Source: DATAOG01 sp963753685 | Lineage (GTDB): Bacteria; Pseudomonadota; Alphaproteobacteria; Geminicoccales; Geminicoccaceae | DNA length: 64,000 bases | Direction of reading: 5' to 3' | Assembly (NCBI GenBank): GCA_963753685.1 | Contig: CAVWDE010000022.1 | Location: 62,001 to 126,000, forward strand | In this document: positions 9,488 through 18,456 of the stretch, one piece after another | Numbering within the stretch: position 1 is the stretch's first letter | Layout: every line of letters starts with the position of its first letter | Position numbers and translations under genes: made by a program | The notes under the pieces: model-generated | Database searches by the model: none | Told to the model about the DNA's origin: nothing | The model's input: only the letters and a program-made list of their open reading frames with translations

Positions 9488-9499
9488 GACTGACGCGCC

Positions 9500-12400
9500 A
9501 TGAGCGTCGCCACCATTCCCGCCGGCCTGCCGTTCGTCGACGCGCTCGCCGCCGGCCTGCTGGCCGAGGCGGGCGATCAGCGCCTGGCGCTCGCCGACAT
9601 GCTGGTCCTGCTGCCGACCCGGCGGGCCTGCCGGAGCCTCGGCGAGGCATTTCTGCGCCGCGCGGCCGGGCGCGCCCTGCTGCTGCCTCGGATTCAGCCG
9701 ATCGGCGAGATCGAGGCCGACGAGCTGCTCCTGGATGGCACCCTCGAGCTGGCGCTGCCGCCGGCGATCGGGCCCCTGCGCCGCCAGCTCCTGCTCGCCC
9801 GCCTGCTGGCTCCCCTCGACTGGCCGCTCGAGCATGCGCTTCGCCTGGCGGGCGAGCTCGCAGCGCTCCTGGACGAGCTCCAGACCGAGCGGGTGCCGCT
9901 CGAGGCGCTGGGTCGCCTGGTCCCCGAAGCCCTCGCCGAACATTGGCAAAAGAGCCAGAAGCTGCTCCTGATCCTCGCCGGGGCCTGGCCGGACCTGCTC
10001 GCCGAGGAAGGCGCGCTCGACCCCGCGGAACGCCGCCATCGCCTGCTCACCGCTCTGGCCGAACGCTGGCGCGGGGCCCCGCCCGCAGCGCGCATCGTCG
10101 CCGCCGGCTCGACCGGCAGCATCCCGGCGACCCGCGCCCTGCTCCAGGTGATCGCCCGCCTGCCGCAGGGCACGGTCGTTCTGCCCGGCCTCGACCAGGA
10201 TCTCGACGAGGCGAGCTGGCGACGCGTCGAGGCGGGCCATCCGCAATATGGCCTGAAGCAGCTGCTCGAGGCTCTGGCGACCGAGCGCGCCGCCGTCGAC
10301 GTCTGGGCAGCACCCGGCGTCCCGGGCAGCAACCCCGGACGCGCGCGCTTCCTGTCCGAGGTCATGCGGCCGAGCGCCACGGTCGGCGCCTGGCAGTCGT
10401 TGGCACCGCCGCCGCCCGCGGCGATCCGGGAGCTGGTCGTCGAGGAGCACCCGGACCTGCCGGCCGAGGCGCTGGCGCTGGCGCTCCGGATGCGCGGCGC
10501 GCTCGAGATCCCGGGGCGGACGGCGGCCCTGGTGACGCCCGATCGCCATCTTGCCCGCCGGGTCGCGGTCGAGCTCCAGCGCTGGGGGATCGAGGTCGAC
10601 GATTCCGCCGGCACGCCGCTCGACCAGACGCCACCCGGCGCCTTCCTGCTGCTGACCGCGCGGCTGATCGCGGGCGGCGTCAACCCGGTCACTCTGCTCG
10701 CGACCCTCAAGCACCCGCTGGCCACCGCCGGCCTGGAGCGAAGCGAGCTGCGGCAGCTGACGCGCGAGCTGGAGCTGGCCTGCCTGCGCGGGCCGCGGCT
10801 TGCCGGCGGCTTCGCCGGCATCCAAGTCGAGCTCGAACGGGCGCGCCGACGCGCCGGAAGTGACGCGCAAAGGCTCCAGCATATCGCCGGCCTCGTGACG
10901 TTCGTGCGCCGGATCGAGCACACCTCGCGGCCGTTTGCGGAGCTCGCGGGGACGCATCCGGTCGCGCTGGCGACGCTCGTCCGGGCGCACCTCGGCTTCG
11001 CCGACGCGCTGGCCGAGCCCACTGAGCCCGCCGGCGGGCTGTGGGCCCGGGAGGCGGGCGAGGCGGCGGCGTCCCTGTTCGCCGAGCTGATCGAGGCGGC
11101 CGAGGGCGCCCTCCCCATCCTGCCCGCCGCCTATCCCGCAGCCCTCGCCCAGCTGATGGCCGCGCGCCCGGTGCGCCCGCGGGCGCCCAAGCATCCACGC
11201 CTGCACATCTGGGGCCAGCTGGAGGCCCGCCTGCAGCACGCCAACCTGCTCCTGCTCGGCGGCCTCAACGAGGGCGTCTGGCCACACTTCGTCGACCCCG
11301 GACCCTGGCTCAGCGGCACCATGCGCGAGGCGCTCGGCCTCGCCCCGATCGAGCGCCGGATCGGGCTCGCCGCCCACGACTTCGTAACCGCGGCCGCAGC
11401 CGGCGCAGTCGTGCTGTCGCGTGCCGAGAAGAACGCCGAAGGCAGCCCGACCGTGCCCTCCCGCTGGCTCGTGCGCCTCAAGACCCTGCTCGCCGGCAGC
11501 GGCGGCGTCGAGCTCGCGAGCGCCCCGATGCCGGTCGACGAGGTGCCGGTCCCGCGCCCGGAACAACGACCCGCGCCGAAGCCGCCCGTCCACGCCCGCC
11601 CGCGCGAGCTCTCGGTCAGCGACGTGGCACTCTGGATGGGCGACCCCTACAGCCTTTACGCCAGGCGCATCCTGGGTCTTCGGGCCCTCGAGGCGCTCGA
11701 GGCCGATCCCGGCGCGCTCGAGCGCGGGATCATCATCCACCGCGTGCTCGAGCGCTTTGTCCGGAAGTACCCTGACGATCTGCCGCCGGACGCGGAGCGT
11801 CGCCTGCTCGACCTCGGCCGGATGCTGTTCGAGGAGTTCAGCCACCGGCCGCAGGTCATGGCGCTCTGGTGGCCGCGCTTCGAGCAGATCGCCCGCTGGG
11901 TGACCCTCCAGGAACAGGTCCGACGCACGCCCGGTCTCGAGATCAGGACCGAGGTCGAGGGCCGGCTCGAGCTCGACGGCCTGGACTTTCGCCTCAAGGC
12001 CCGCGCCGATCGCCTCGAGCGCCTGCAGGGCGGCCGGATCACGGTCATCGACTACAAGACCGGGCGCCTGCCGGAGCGCGCCGAGGTGCTGGCCGGACTC
12101 GCCCCCCAGTTGCCGCTCGAGGCCGCCATGGTCGAGGCCGGCGCATTCCGGGACATCGAGCCGGCCGCGGTCGCCGAGCTCCTGTTCTGGCGCCTGAAGG
12201 GCGACGAGACCGGCGGCGAGCAGCAGCCGGCGGCCGCGCTCGCGCCCGCCGAGCTTGCGGCCGGAGCGCTGGCCGGCCTGCGTCGTCTGGTCGCCCACTA
12301 CGACCGGCCCGCGACGACCTATCCCGCCCGACCCAAGCCCCAGGTCGCCTGGCGGGGCGACTATGATCACCTGGCGCGGCGCGGCGAATGGACCAGCTGA
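9500..12400 (+). CDS. addB: Double-strand break repair protein AddB
   Basis: 966 residues, in the range of alphaproteobacterial AddB. The N-terminus (FVDALAAGLLAEAG, then LVLLPTRRACRSLGEAFL) matches the inactivated-helicase half, and the C-terminal nuclease domain carries VIDYKTGRLPE near residue 850, the D-x-K core of the RecB-type PD-(D/E)xK fold. With AddA it forms the helicase-nuclease that resects broken DNA ends for RecA. I do not see the four-cysteine iron-sulfur cluster known from Bacillus AddB. The 3' end overlaps addA by 13 bases, so the two are translationally coupled. Confidence 0.93.
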   Translation: MSVATIPAGLPFVDALAAGLLAEAGDQRLALADMLVLLPTRRACRSLGEAFLRRAAGRALLLPRIQPIGEIEADELLLDGTLELALPPAIGPLRRQLLLARLLAPLDWPLEHALRLAGELAALLDELQTERVPLEALGRLVPEALAEHWQKSQKLLLILAGAWPDLLAEEGALDPAERRHRLLTALAERWRGAPPAARIVAAGSTGSIPATRALLQVIARLPQGTVVLPGLDQDLDEASWRRVEAGHPQYGLKQLLEALATERAAVDVWAAPGVPGSNPGRARFLSEVMRPSATVGAWQSLAPPPPAAIRELVVEEHPDLPAEALALALRMRGALEIPGRTAALVTPDRHLARRVAVELQRWGIEVDDSAGTPLDQTPPGAFLLLTARLIAGGVNPVTLLATLKHPLATAGLERSELRQLTRELELACLRGPRLAGGFAGIQVELERARRRAGSDAQRLQHIAGLVTFVRRIEHTSRPFAELAGTHPVALATLVRAHLGFADALAEPTEPAGGLWAREAGEAAASLFAELIEAAEGALPILPAAYPAALAQLMAARPVRPRAPKHPRLHIWGQLEARLQHANLLLLGGLNEGVWPHFVDPGPWLSGTMREALGLAPIERRIGLAAHDFVTAAAAGAVVLSRAEKNAEGSPTVPSRWLVRLKTLLAGSGGVELASAPMPVDEVPVPRPEQRPAPKPPVHARPRELSVSDVALWMGDPYSLYARRILGLRALEALEADPGALERGIIIHRVLERFVRKYPDDLPPDAERRLLDLGRMLFEEFSHRPQVMALWWPRFEQIARWVTLQEQVRRTPGLEIRTEVEGRLELDGLDFRLKARADRLERLQGGRITVIDYKTGRLPERAEVLAGLAPQLPLEAAMVEAGAFRDIEPAAVAELLFWRLKGDETGGEQQPAAALAPAELAAGALAGLRRLVAHYDRPATTYPARPKPQVAWRGDYDHLARRGEWTS

Positions 12401-15400
12401 GCCCGAACGCCGTCCAACGGCGACCCCCGCCCACACCCGAGCAGCGGCACGCGGCCGATCCCTCCGGCTCGATCTGGGTCACCGCCTCGGCCGGCACCGG
12501 CAAGACCCGGGTGCTCGCCGACCGGGTGATGCGCCTGCTGCTCGGCGGCACCGATCCGCGCCAGATCCTCTGCCTGACGTTCACCAAGGCCGCGGCCGCC
12601 GAGATGGTCAAGCGGGTCGAGGAGGATCTGTCCAGGTTCGCCGTCCTGCCCGAGGCCGAGCTCGAGGCCGAGCTCCGGCAGCTCGCCGGCCGGCCGCCCA
12701 GCGCGGACGAATGCCTGCGCGCGCGGACCCTGCTGGCGACGGTTCTCGACCTGCCCGCCGGCCTGCCGATCATGACCATCCACGGCTTCTGCCAGTCGCT
12801 GCTCAAGCGCTTCCCGCTCGAGGCGGGCGTCGTGCCGCATTTCGACATCCTCGATCCGCGCAGCGCCGCCGATCTACTGCGCGAGGCGCAGGCCGAGGTG
12901 CTGGCGAGCAGGAGCGTCGAGATTCAAAGCGCCCTCAGTCGCTTGGCCGTGCTGCTCGGCGAGACCACCCTCGCGGACGGCCTGGCGGCGCTCCGCGAGG
13001 ACCGGCTGCGGCTGGGTGCGCTGATCACGGGCGAAGGCGTCGAGCCGCTGATTGCCAGGATCCATGACGCCCTCGGCTTAGCCCCGGGAGCGGACGCCGG
13101 TGAGGTTCGGCGGCAGGCCTGCATCGACCCCGAGATCGATCGGCCAGCTCTTCTGGACGCCGCCCGCAATCTCGCCGCCGGGACCGACAAAGAGGCAGAG
13201 CGCGGCCAGATCATCTCGGATTGGCTGACCGCTGAGGTCGACGAGCGGCAGCGGACCTGGGAAGGGTACAGGGCGGTCTTTCTGACCAAGGAGCGGAAGT
13301 GCAGGCAGATCGGCGCGATCGTCACCAAGGCATGTGCCGCCGCGGCGCCCGCTGCAGAGGCGGCCCTGGTCGCCGAGCAGGCGCGGCTCTTGCGCTGGGT
13401 CGAGCGCGAGAAGGCGGCGACAGTCGCCGAGCGCACCGCGGCGCTGCTTCGGGTCGGGGCGGCGGTGCTGAATGCGTATGACCGCCGCAAGAACGAACTC
13501 GCAGCCCTCGATTTCGACGACCTGATCGTCGCCAGCCAGCGGCTTCTGGACCAGCCTGGCATCGCATCCTGGGTCCAGTACAAGCTCGATCAGCAGATCG
13601 ACCACCTGCTGGTCGACGAGGGCCAGGACACGAGCCCCGAACAATGGGCGATCATCCTGGCGCTCTGTGCGGAGTTCTTCACCGGCGAGGGGGCGCGGCC
13701 GATCCGACGCACGCTGTTCGTGGTCGGCGACGAGAAGCAGTCGATCATGAGCGTGCAAGGCGCCGACGTCGCGACCTACCGGCGCTTCCGCGAGGTTCTG
13801 GAGGCCCGTGCCCGCGCCGGCCGCCAGCCCTGGCGGGCGGAGCCGCTCGGCCGCTCGTTCCGCTCGGCAAAGCCAATCTTGGACCTGGTCGATGCGGTGT
13901 TCGCCGACCCGGAGGCACGCGACGGTGTGGTCAGCGGCCCGGACTGGTCCGCGCACGAGTGTTTCCGGACGACCGCACCAGGGCTGGTCGAACTCTGGCC
14001 GCTGATCGAGGGCGAGCCCGCCGCCAAGGCCGAGGACTGGCAGCTGCCCGACCGGCTGGAAGCGAGCGAGCGCGGCGAGACCCGCCTCGCCAAGGCGATC
14101 GCGCGTCAGATCTTCGAATGGCGCCGCGATGCCGTGCCGCTGGCCTCGACCGGCCAACCGATCGGGGCGGGCGATGTCATGGTCCTGCTGCCGCGCCGCG
14201 GCATCCTGCAGGATCTCCTGATCCGCGAGTTGAAGCGTCTGCAGGTCCCGGTCGCCGGCGCCGACCGGCTGGCGCTGACCGACGAGATCGCGGTCATGGA
14301 CCTGATCGCGCTGGGCGACGCGCTGCTCCTGCCCGAGGACGACCTGACGCTCGCCGCGGTGCTGCGGAGCCCGCTGTTCGGGCTCGGCGAGGAGGAGCTG
14401 TTCGAGCTCGCCCACGGCCGGGGCGATGCGACGCTGATCGAGCGCCTGCGCGCGTTCCGGCACCAGAGCGCGCGCTTCGGCGAGGCTCATGAGCGTTTCT
14501 CCGACCTCCTGCGCCAGGCGGATTTCGCGCCGCCATTCGAGTTCTATGCCCGCTTGCTGGGCGCCGGCGGCGGCCGGCAACGCCTGCTCGCGCGGCTGGG
14601 TCCGGCGGCGATCGAGCCGATCGAGGCGTTTCTCGCCCAGGCGCTCGCCTACGAGCAGGGCCATCCGCCCTCGCTGCAGGGCTTCCTCCACTGGCTGCGG
14701 GCGGACGCGACCGAGCTGATCCGCGACCCCGACCGGCCGCGCGACGAGGTCCGGGTGCTGACCTGCCATGGCGCCAAGGGGCTGGAGGCCCCGATCGTGT
14801 TCATCGCGGACGCCGGCTTCGTGCCCGAGTTCAAGGACCGGCTGCTCTGGCTCGAGCCCGACGGCCTGCCGCTCTGGCGGATGGGCGCCCGCAGCCGCGA
14901 CCCGCGGAGCGAGGCCGCCAACGCCCGCGCGCGCTCACGCCAGCTGCAGGAGCAGCGCCGGCTGCTCTACGTCGCCCTGACGCGGGCGAGAGAGCACCTG
15001 ATCGTCACCGGCTGGCAACGCAAGAACCAGTCGGAGGCCACCTGGTACGATCTGGTCGCCGCGGGCATGGCGCGCCTCGGCGCGCTCCGGGTGCCGACCA
15101 GGCTCGCCCCCGAACTCGCGGGTGAGAGCCTGCGCCACGGCACCCTGCCGGCGCGCGGCCCGGCCCAGCTCCGCCTGGCGCTCGCCCCCAAGGCGCCAGA
15201 CCAGCCGCCGCCCCCGGCCTGGCTGCGGCAGCCGGCGCCGGTCGAAGCGCCGGGCGCGGCGCCGCTCAGCCCGTCGCGCGCCTTCGAGGACGAGGCGCCA
15301 GCCGCGACCTCGCCGCTGCTTGGCGCCACCTCCGGCCGTTTTCGCCGCGGCCGGCTGATCCATCGCCTGCTGCAGAGCCTGCCGGAACGCCCGCCCGCCG

Positions 15401-15843
15401 AGCGCACGCCGGCGCTGGCCCGCTATCTCGCCGAGCGGTCGCTCGGGCTCACCGCGGCGGAACAGGCGGAGATCGCGGCCGAGGTCCTGGCCGTGCTCGC
15501 GCTGCCGGCGCTCGCACCGCTGTTCGGTCCGCAGTCGCGTGCCGAGGTGCCGCTTGCCGGTCTGGTCGGCGAGCACGCGATCTTCGGCCAGGTCGACCGG
15601 CTGGCCGTGACCGAGGACGCGGTGCTGCTGTTGGACTACAAGACCAATCGGGCGCCACCTGCGACGGCCGCCGAAGTGCCGCGAGCCTATCTCCGCCAGA
15701 TGGCGGCCTATCAGGCCCTGCTCGAGGCGATCTATCCGGATCGTCCGGTGCGCCCTGCCCTGCTCTGGACCGAGGGCCCGCGCCTGATGGCGCTCGACGA
15801 CCGGGTCCTCGCGCCCTGGCAACCGGGTGCCAGCCAGGCTTGA
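12388..15843 (+). CDS. addA: Double-strand break repair helicase-nuclease AddA
   Basis: 1151 residues. UvrD/Rep-type superfamily 1 helicase motifs are visible: Walker A ASAGTGKT (33-40), CLTFTKAAAAEM, motif II LLVDEGQDTSPEQWA, VGDEKQSIMSVQGA, and RLLYVALTRAREHL near residue 860. The C-terminal nuclease core LLLDYKTNRAPP lies near residue 1082. It drives unwinding and 3'-strand cleavage in the AddAB complex. The start codon lies inside addB. trxA follows 112 bases downstream with its own promoter candidate. Confidence 0.95.
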   Translation: MDQLSPNAVQRRPPPTPEQRHAADPSGSIWVTASAGTGKTRVLADRVMRLLLGGTDPRQILCLTFTKAAAAEMVKRVEEDLSRFAVLPEAELEAELRQLAGRPPSADECLRARTLLATVLDLPAGLPIMTIHGFCQSLLKRFPLEAGVVPHFDILDPRSAADLLREAQAEVLASRSVEIQSALSRLAVLLGETTLADGLAALREDRLRLGALITGEGVEPLIARIHDALGLAPGADAGEVRRQACIDPEIDRPALLDAARNLAAGTDKEAERGQIISDWLTAEVDERQRTWEGYRAVFLTKERKCRQIGAIVTKACAAAAPAAEAALVAEQARLLRWVEREKAATVAERTAALLRVGAAVLNAYDRRKNELAALDFDDLIVASQRLLDQPGIASWVQYKLDQQIDHLLVDEGQDTSPEQWAIILALCAEFFTGEGARPIRRTLFVVGDEKQSIMSVQGADVATYRRFREVLEARARAGRQPWRAEPLGRSFRSAKPILDLVDAVFADPEARDGVVSGPDWSAHECFRTTAPGLVELWPLIEGEPAAKAEDWQLPDRLEASERGETRLAKAIARQIFEWRRDAVPLASTGQPIGAGDVMVLLPRRGILQDLLIRELKRLQVPVAGADRLALTDEIAVMDLIALGDALLLPEDDLTLAAVLRSPLFGLGEEELFELAHGRGDATLIERLRAFRHQSARFGEAHERFSDLLRQADFAPPFEFYARLLGAGGGRQRLLARLGPAAIEPIEAFLAQALAYEQGHPPSLQGFLHWLRADATELIRDPDRPRDEVRVLTCHGAKGLEAPIVFIADAGFVPEFKDRLLWLEPDGLPLWRMGARSRDPRSEAANARARSRQLQEQRRLLYVALTRAREHLIVTGWQRKNQSEATWYDLVAAGMARLGALRVPTRLAPELAGESLRHGTLPARGPAQLRLALAPKAPDQPPPPAWLRQPAPVEAPGAAPLSPSRAFEDEAPAATSPLLGATSGRFRRGRLIHRLLQSLPERPPAERTPALARYLAERSLGLTAAEQAEIAAEVLAVLALPALAPLFGPQSRAEVPLAGLVGEHAIFGQVDRLAVTEDAVLLLDYKTNRAPPATAAEVPRAYLRQMAAYQALLEAIYPDRPVRPALLWTEGPRLMALDDRVLAPWQPGASQA

Positions 15844-15871
15844 CAAGGCCTCGCCGCCTCCCCAAGTCCGC

Positions 15872-15900
15872 TTGACGCTCTCGGCGCGATCCCCCTAGTG
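15872..15900 (+). promoter_or_regulatory. Sigma-70-type promoter candidate for trxA
   Basis: TTGACG (15872-15877) is followed by a 17-base spacer and CTAGTG (15895-15900). The -35 is close to consensus and typical of alphaproteobacterial promoters; the -10 is weak. The trxA start codon lies 56 bases further on. Confidence 0.5.
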
Positions 15901-15955
15901 TCATGCGCGCACCAAGGGCCGAACCGCTGTCGAGGCAGCCAACTGGGGTTTGACG

Positions 15956-16276
15956 ATGACGATCATACAATCTTCCGACGCGTCGTTCGAAGCGGACGTG
16001 CTGAAGTCGGACGTGCCGGTCGTGGTCGACTTCTGGGCCGAGTGGTGCGGCCCCTGCAAGATCATCGCCCCGTTCCTCGAGGAACTCGCGACCGACAAGG
16101 GCGAGCGCGTCCGGATCGCCAAGGTCAACATCGATGACAACCCGCTGACGCCGACCAAATACGGGGTGCGCGGCATTCCGACCCTGATGCTGTTCAAGAA
16201 CGGCGAGATCACCGCGACCAAGGTCGGCGCGCTGCCCAAGACCAAGCTGTACGAATGGGTCGAGGAGTCGATCTGA
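15956..16276 (+). CDS. trxA: Thioredoxin
   Basis: 106 residues from the ATG at 15956; a TTG two codons upstream is possible, but the ATG has TGGGG at a suitable distance. The active site WCGPC (30-34) is intact, followed by the thioredoxin-fold elements KVNIDDNPLTPTKYGVRGIP with the cis-proline, and TLMLFKNGE. It is a general cytoplasmic protein disulfide reductant. Its position after addAB is standard in alphaproteobacteria. Confidence 0.96.
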   Translation: MTIIQSSDASFEADVLKSDVPVVVDFWAEWCGPCKIIAPFLEELATDKGERVRIAKVNIDDNPLTPTKYGVRGIPTLMLFKNGEITATKVGALPKTKLYEWVEESI

Positions 16277-16356
16277 CCGGCCGAGGCGCCATCCCGGGCC
16301 AGGTCTGATCTTCCGCGACCCCGCCGGCCGGCTGCCAAACAAAGCAATGCCCAGCG

Positions 16357-17706
16357 ATGCCGCCTGGAGCGAGGCGGCACAGCCATGCCTGGCAGGCGTT
16401 TCGCGCGCGCCGTCCGGAGACCCTGACGGTCGATCTGATCCTGCCCGATCTGGTCGGGGTCGCCCGCGGCAAGCGGCTCACGGCGGACGCCTTCGAGGCG
16501 GCACTCGGCGGCGGGCTCGGCTTGCCGGGCTCGCTCTACGGCATCGACACGACCGGCGCCAACGTCGACGCCTCCGGGCTGATCTGGGAGGTGGGCGACG
16601 CCGACCGGCCGTGCCGGATCGACATGGCGACCCTCGCTCCGGTGCCCTGGCGGCCGGGTGGCGCGCAGGTGCTGGCGGGGCTCGGCGACCCGGACGGGCG
16701 GCCGTTTTTCGCCGACCCGCGCGCCGTGCTGGCCGGGGTCGCGGCCCGTTTCGAGCCGCTCGGGCTCACCCCGGTCGCGGCACTGGAGCTCGAGTTCACC
16801 TTGCTTGATGGCCGGGTCGGCCGCGACGGCCGGCCGCACCTCCGGGTTCGTCCGGGCATGGAATGCGGTGCCGTCTACGGCCTCGAGCCGCTCGATGCCG
16901 AGGACGCTCTGCTCGCGCGCCTGCAGGAGTACTGCGTGCGCCAGGATCTGCCGGCGAAGAGCGCGGTCTCGGAGTACGCACCCGGCCAGCTCGAGGTCAA
17001 TCTCGGCCACGTCGCCGATCCGGTCCGGGCTGCCGATCAGGCGTTCCTGCTCAAGCGCGCGATCAAGGCCGCGGCGCGCGCCGAGGGCGGCCAGGCGACC
17101 TTCATGGCCAAGCCGTTCGCCGATCAGGCCGCCAACGGGCTGCACGTGCACGTCAGCCTGGTCGATCCCGCCGGCGCCAACCATTTCGCGGCCGAGCCCA
17201 CGGCACTCCGGCACGCGATCGCCGGCCTGCAGGCGACCATGGCCGAGGCGATGCTGCTGTTCGCGCCCAACGCCAACAGCTTCCGGCGCCTCAAGCCCAG
17301 GAGCTATGCCCCGACCGCGCCAACCTGGGGCTACGACAACCGGACCGTGGCGCTCCGCGTGCCCTCGGGCCTGCCGGCCGCGCGCCGGATCGAGCACCGG
17401 GTCGCGGGCGCCGACGCCAATCCCTATCTGGTGCTGGCGGCGGTGCTGGCCGGCATCCACCATGGCCTCTGCCACCGGCTGGAGCCGGACGCGCCGATCA
17501 CCGGCAATGCCTATGCCGAGGTCGCGCCGAGCCTGCCGCTCAGCTGGGACCGGGCGATCGATGCCCTGGCGGCGGCGGCGGTCCTGCCGGGCTATCTCGG
17601 TGCCGAGTTCTGCCGCCTCTACCGGGTCTGTCGCGCCGCCGAGCGCGACCGCTTCGCCGATCTGGTCACGCCGGTCGAATACGCCTGGTATCTCGCCACG
17701 GTCTGA
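16357..17706 (+). CDS. Glutamine synthetase family protein, probable gamma-glutamylpolyamine synthetase
   Basis: 449 residues with the glutamine synthetase fold. The beta-grasp domain begins with LILPDLVGVARGKRL, and the catalytic domain shows ALELEFTLLDG, FMAKPFADQAANGLHVHVSL, NRTVALRVPSG and EHRVAGADANPYLVLAAVLA. This branch resembles PuuA-like enzymes, which ligate glutamate to putrescine or other amines with ATP, rather than ammonia-assimilating GlnA. No other puu gene is adjacent, so the substrate remains open. The ATG at 16357 is the first usable start and lacks a strong ribosome binding site. It converges on yqgE, with 3 bases between the stops. Confidence 0.85.
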   Translation: MPPGARRHSHAWQAFRARRPETLTVDLILPDLVGVARGKRLTADAFEAALGGGLGLPGSLYGIDTTGANVDASGLIWEVGDADRPCRIDMATLAPVPWRPGGAQVLAGLGDPDGRPFFADPRAVLAGVAARFEPLGLTPVAALELEFTLLDGRVGRDGRPHLRVRPGMECGAVYGLEPLDAEDALLARLQEYCVRQDLPAKSAVSEYAPGQLEVNLGHVADPVRAADQAFLLKRAIKAAARAEGGQATFMAKPFADQAANGLHVHVSLVDPAGANHFAAEPTALRHAIAGLQATMAEAMLLFAPNANSFRRLKPRSYAPTAPTWGYDNRTVALRVPSGLPAARRIEHRVAGADANPYLVLAAVLAGIHHGLCHRLEPDAPITGNAYAEVAPSLPLSWDRAIDALAAAAVLPGYLGAEFCRLYRVCRAAERDRFADLVTPVEYAWYLATV

Positions 17707-17709
17707 GCC

Positions 17710-18342
17710 TCAGAGCTCGATGCCCTGGCGCTCCAGCGCCCGCTGCCATTTCGAGTCCTCCTGGTCGCCGAACAGCAGCGCCTGGTCGGCATCGATCACG
17801 ACCCAGGCGCCGGCGGCGATCTCCGACTCCAGCTGATTGGGCGCCCAGCCGGCATAGCCGAGCGCGAACAGGCTCTGGCGCGGCCCCTTGCCGGCGGCCA
17901 GGTCCTCCAGGATGTCGGGCGAGCTGGTAAGTGCCACCTGATCGGACAAGACGACCGTGTCCTTGCCGTGATAGTCGGGGCTGTGCAGGACGAAGCCCTT
18001 GCCGCGCTCGACCGGGCCGCCGTAGTGGACCTCGATCTCGCCCGACGCCTTAGGATTGGCGTCGAGGCCCAGGCCCTTGAGCAGGTCGGCGGCCGGCCCC
18101 TTACCGAGCACGCGATTGACGACCAGGCCCATGGCGCCGGAGCTGTCGTCCTGGACCATGTAGATGACGGTATGGCGGAAATTGGGATCGTCGAGCTCGG
18201 GCGTCGCGACCAGCAGGTGGCCGGCCAGGGTCTGCCCGGGAACCGGCTCGGCCGGCGCGCGGGCCGCCTGCGACGGCGGTGAGAGCAGCCACATGAGCGC
18301 GAGCAGCCCCGCGCCACCGCTTCGGATCGAGATGCCCGTCAT
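17710..18342 (-). CDS. YqgE/AlgH (UPF0301) family protein with an unusual signal peptide
   Basis: 210 residues from the ATG at 18342, which has GGAGGGG upstream. The domain is recognisable from GHLLVATPELDDPNFRHTVI, DDSSGAMGLVVNR, VHYGGPVERGKGFVLH and FALGYAGWAPNQLESE. Typical members are cytoplasmic and about 190 residues with no leader; here residues 1-29 form a hydrophobic stretch (GLLALMWLLS) followed by SQAARA, which looks like a Sec signal with a cleavage site. The molecular function of the family is not established. It is the last gene of the long minus-strand housekeeping run, 114 bases after folC. Confidence 0.85.
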   Translation of the reverse strand: MTGISIRSGGAGLLALMWLLSPPSQAARAPAEPVPGQTLAGHLLVATPELDDPNFRHTVIYMVQDDSSGAMGLVVNRVLGKGPAADLLKGLGLDANPKASGEIEVHYGGPVERGKGFVLHSPDYHGKDTVVLSDQVALTSSPDILEDLAAGKGPRQSLFALGYAGWAPNQLESEIAAGAWVVIDADQALLFGDQEDSKWQRALERQGIEL

Positions 18343-18456
18343 CGTCCAGCCCCTCCACCGCCCTCGACCACCATCGACCTGTACGGCAACCTCCGGCCGC
18401 CTGCCAAGCAAGATCGCGCGACCGGGGATCACCGGCAAGGGCTCCGGCGTGCAGGA

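Noticed and set aside
9419..12436. Long minus-strand open frame continuing upstream of mscS
   Set aside because: It is antisense to addB, has no recognisable domain, and mscS has a natural start at 9418.
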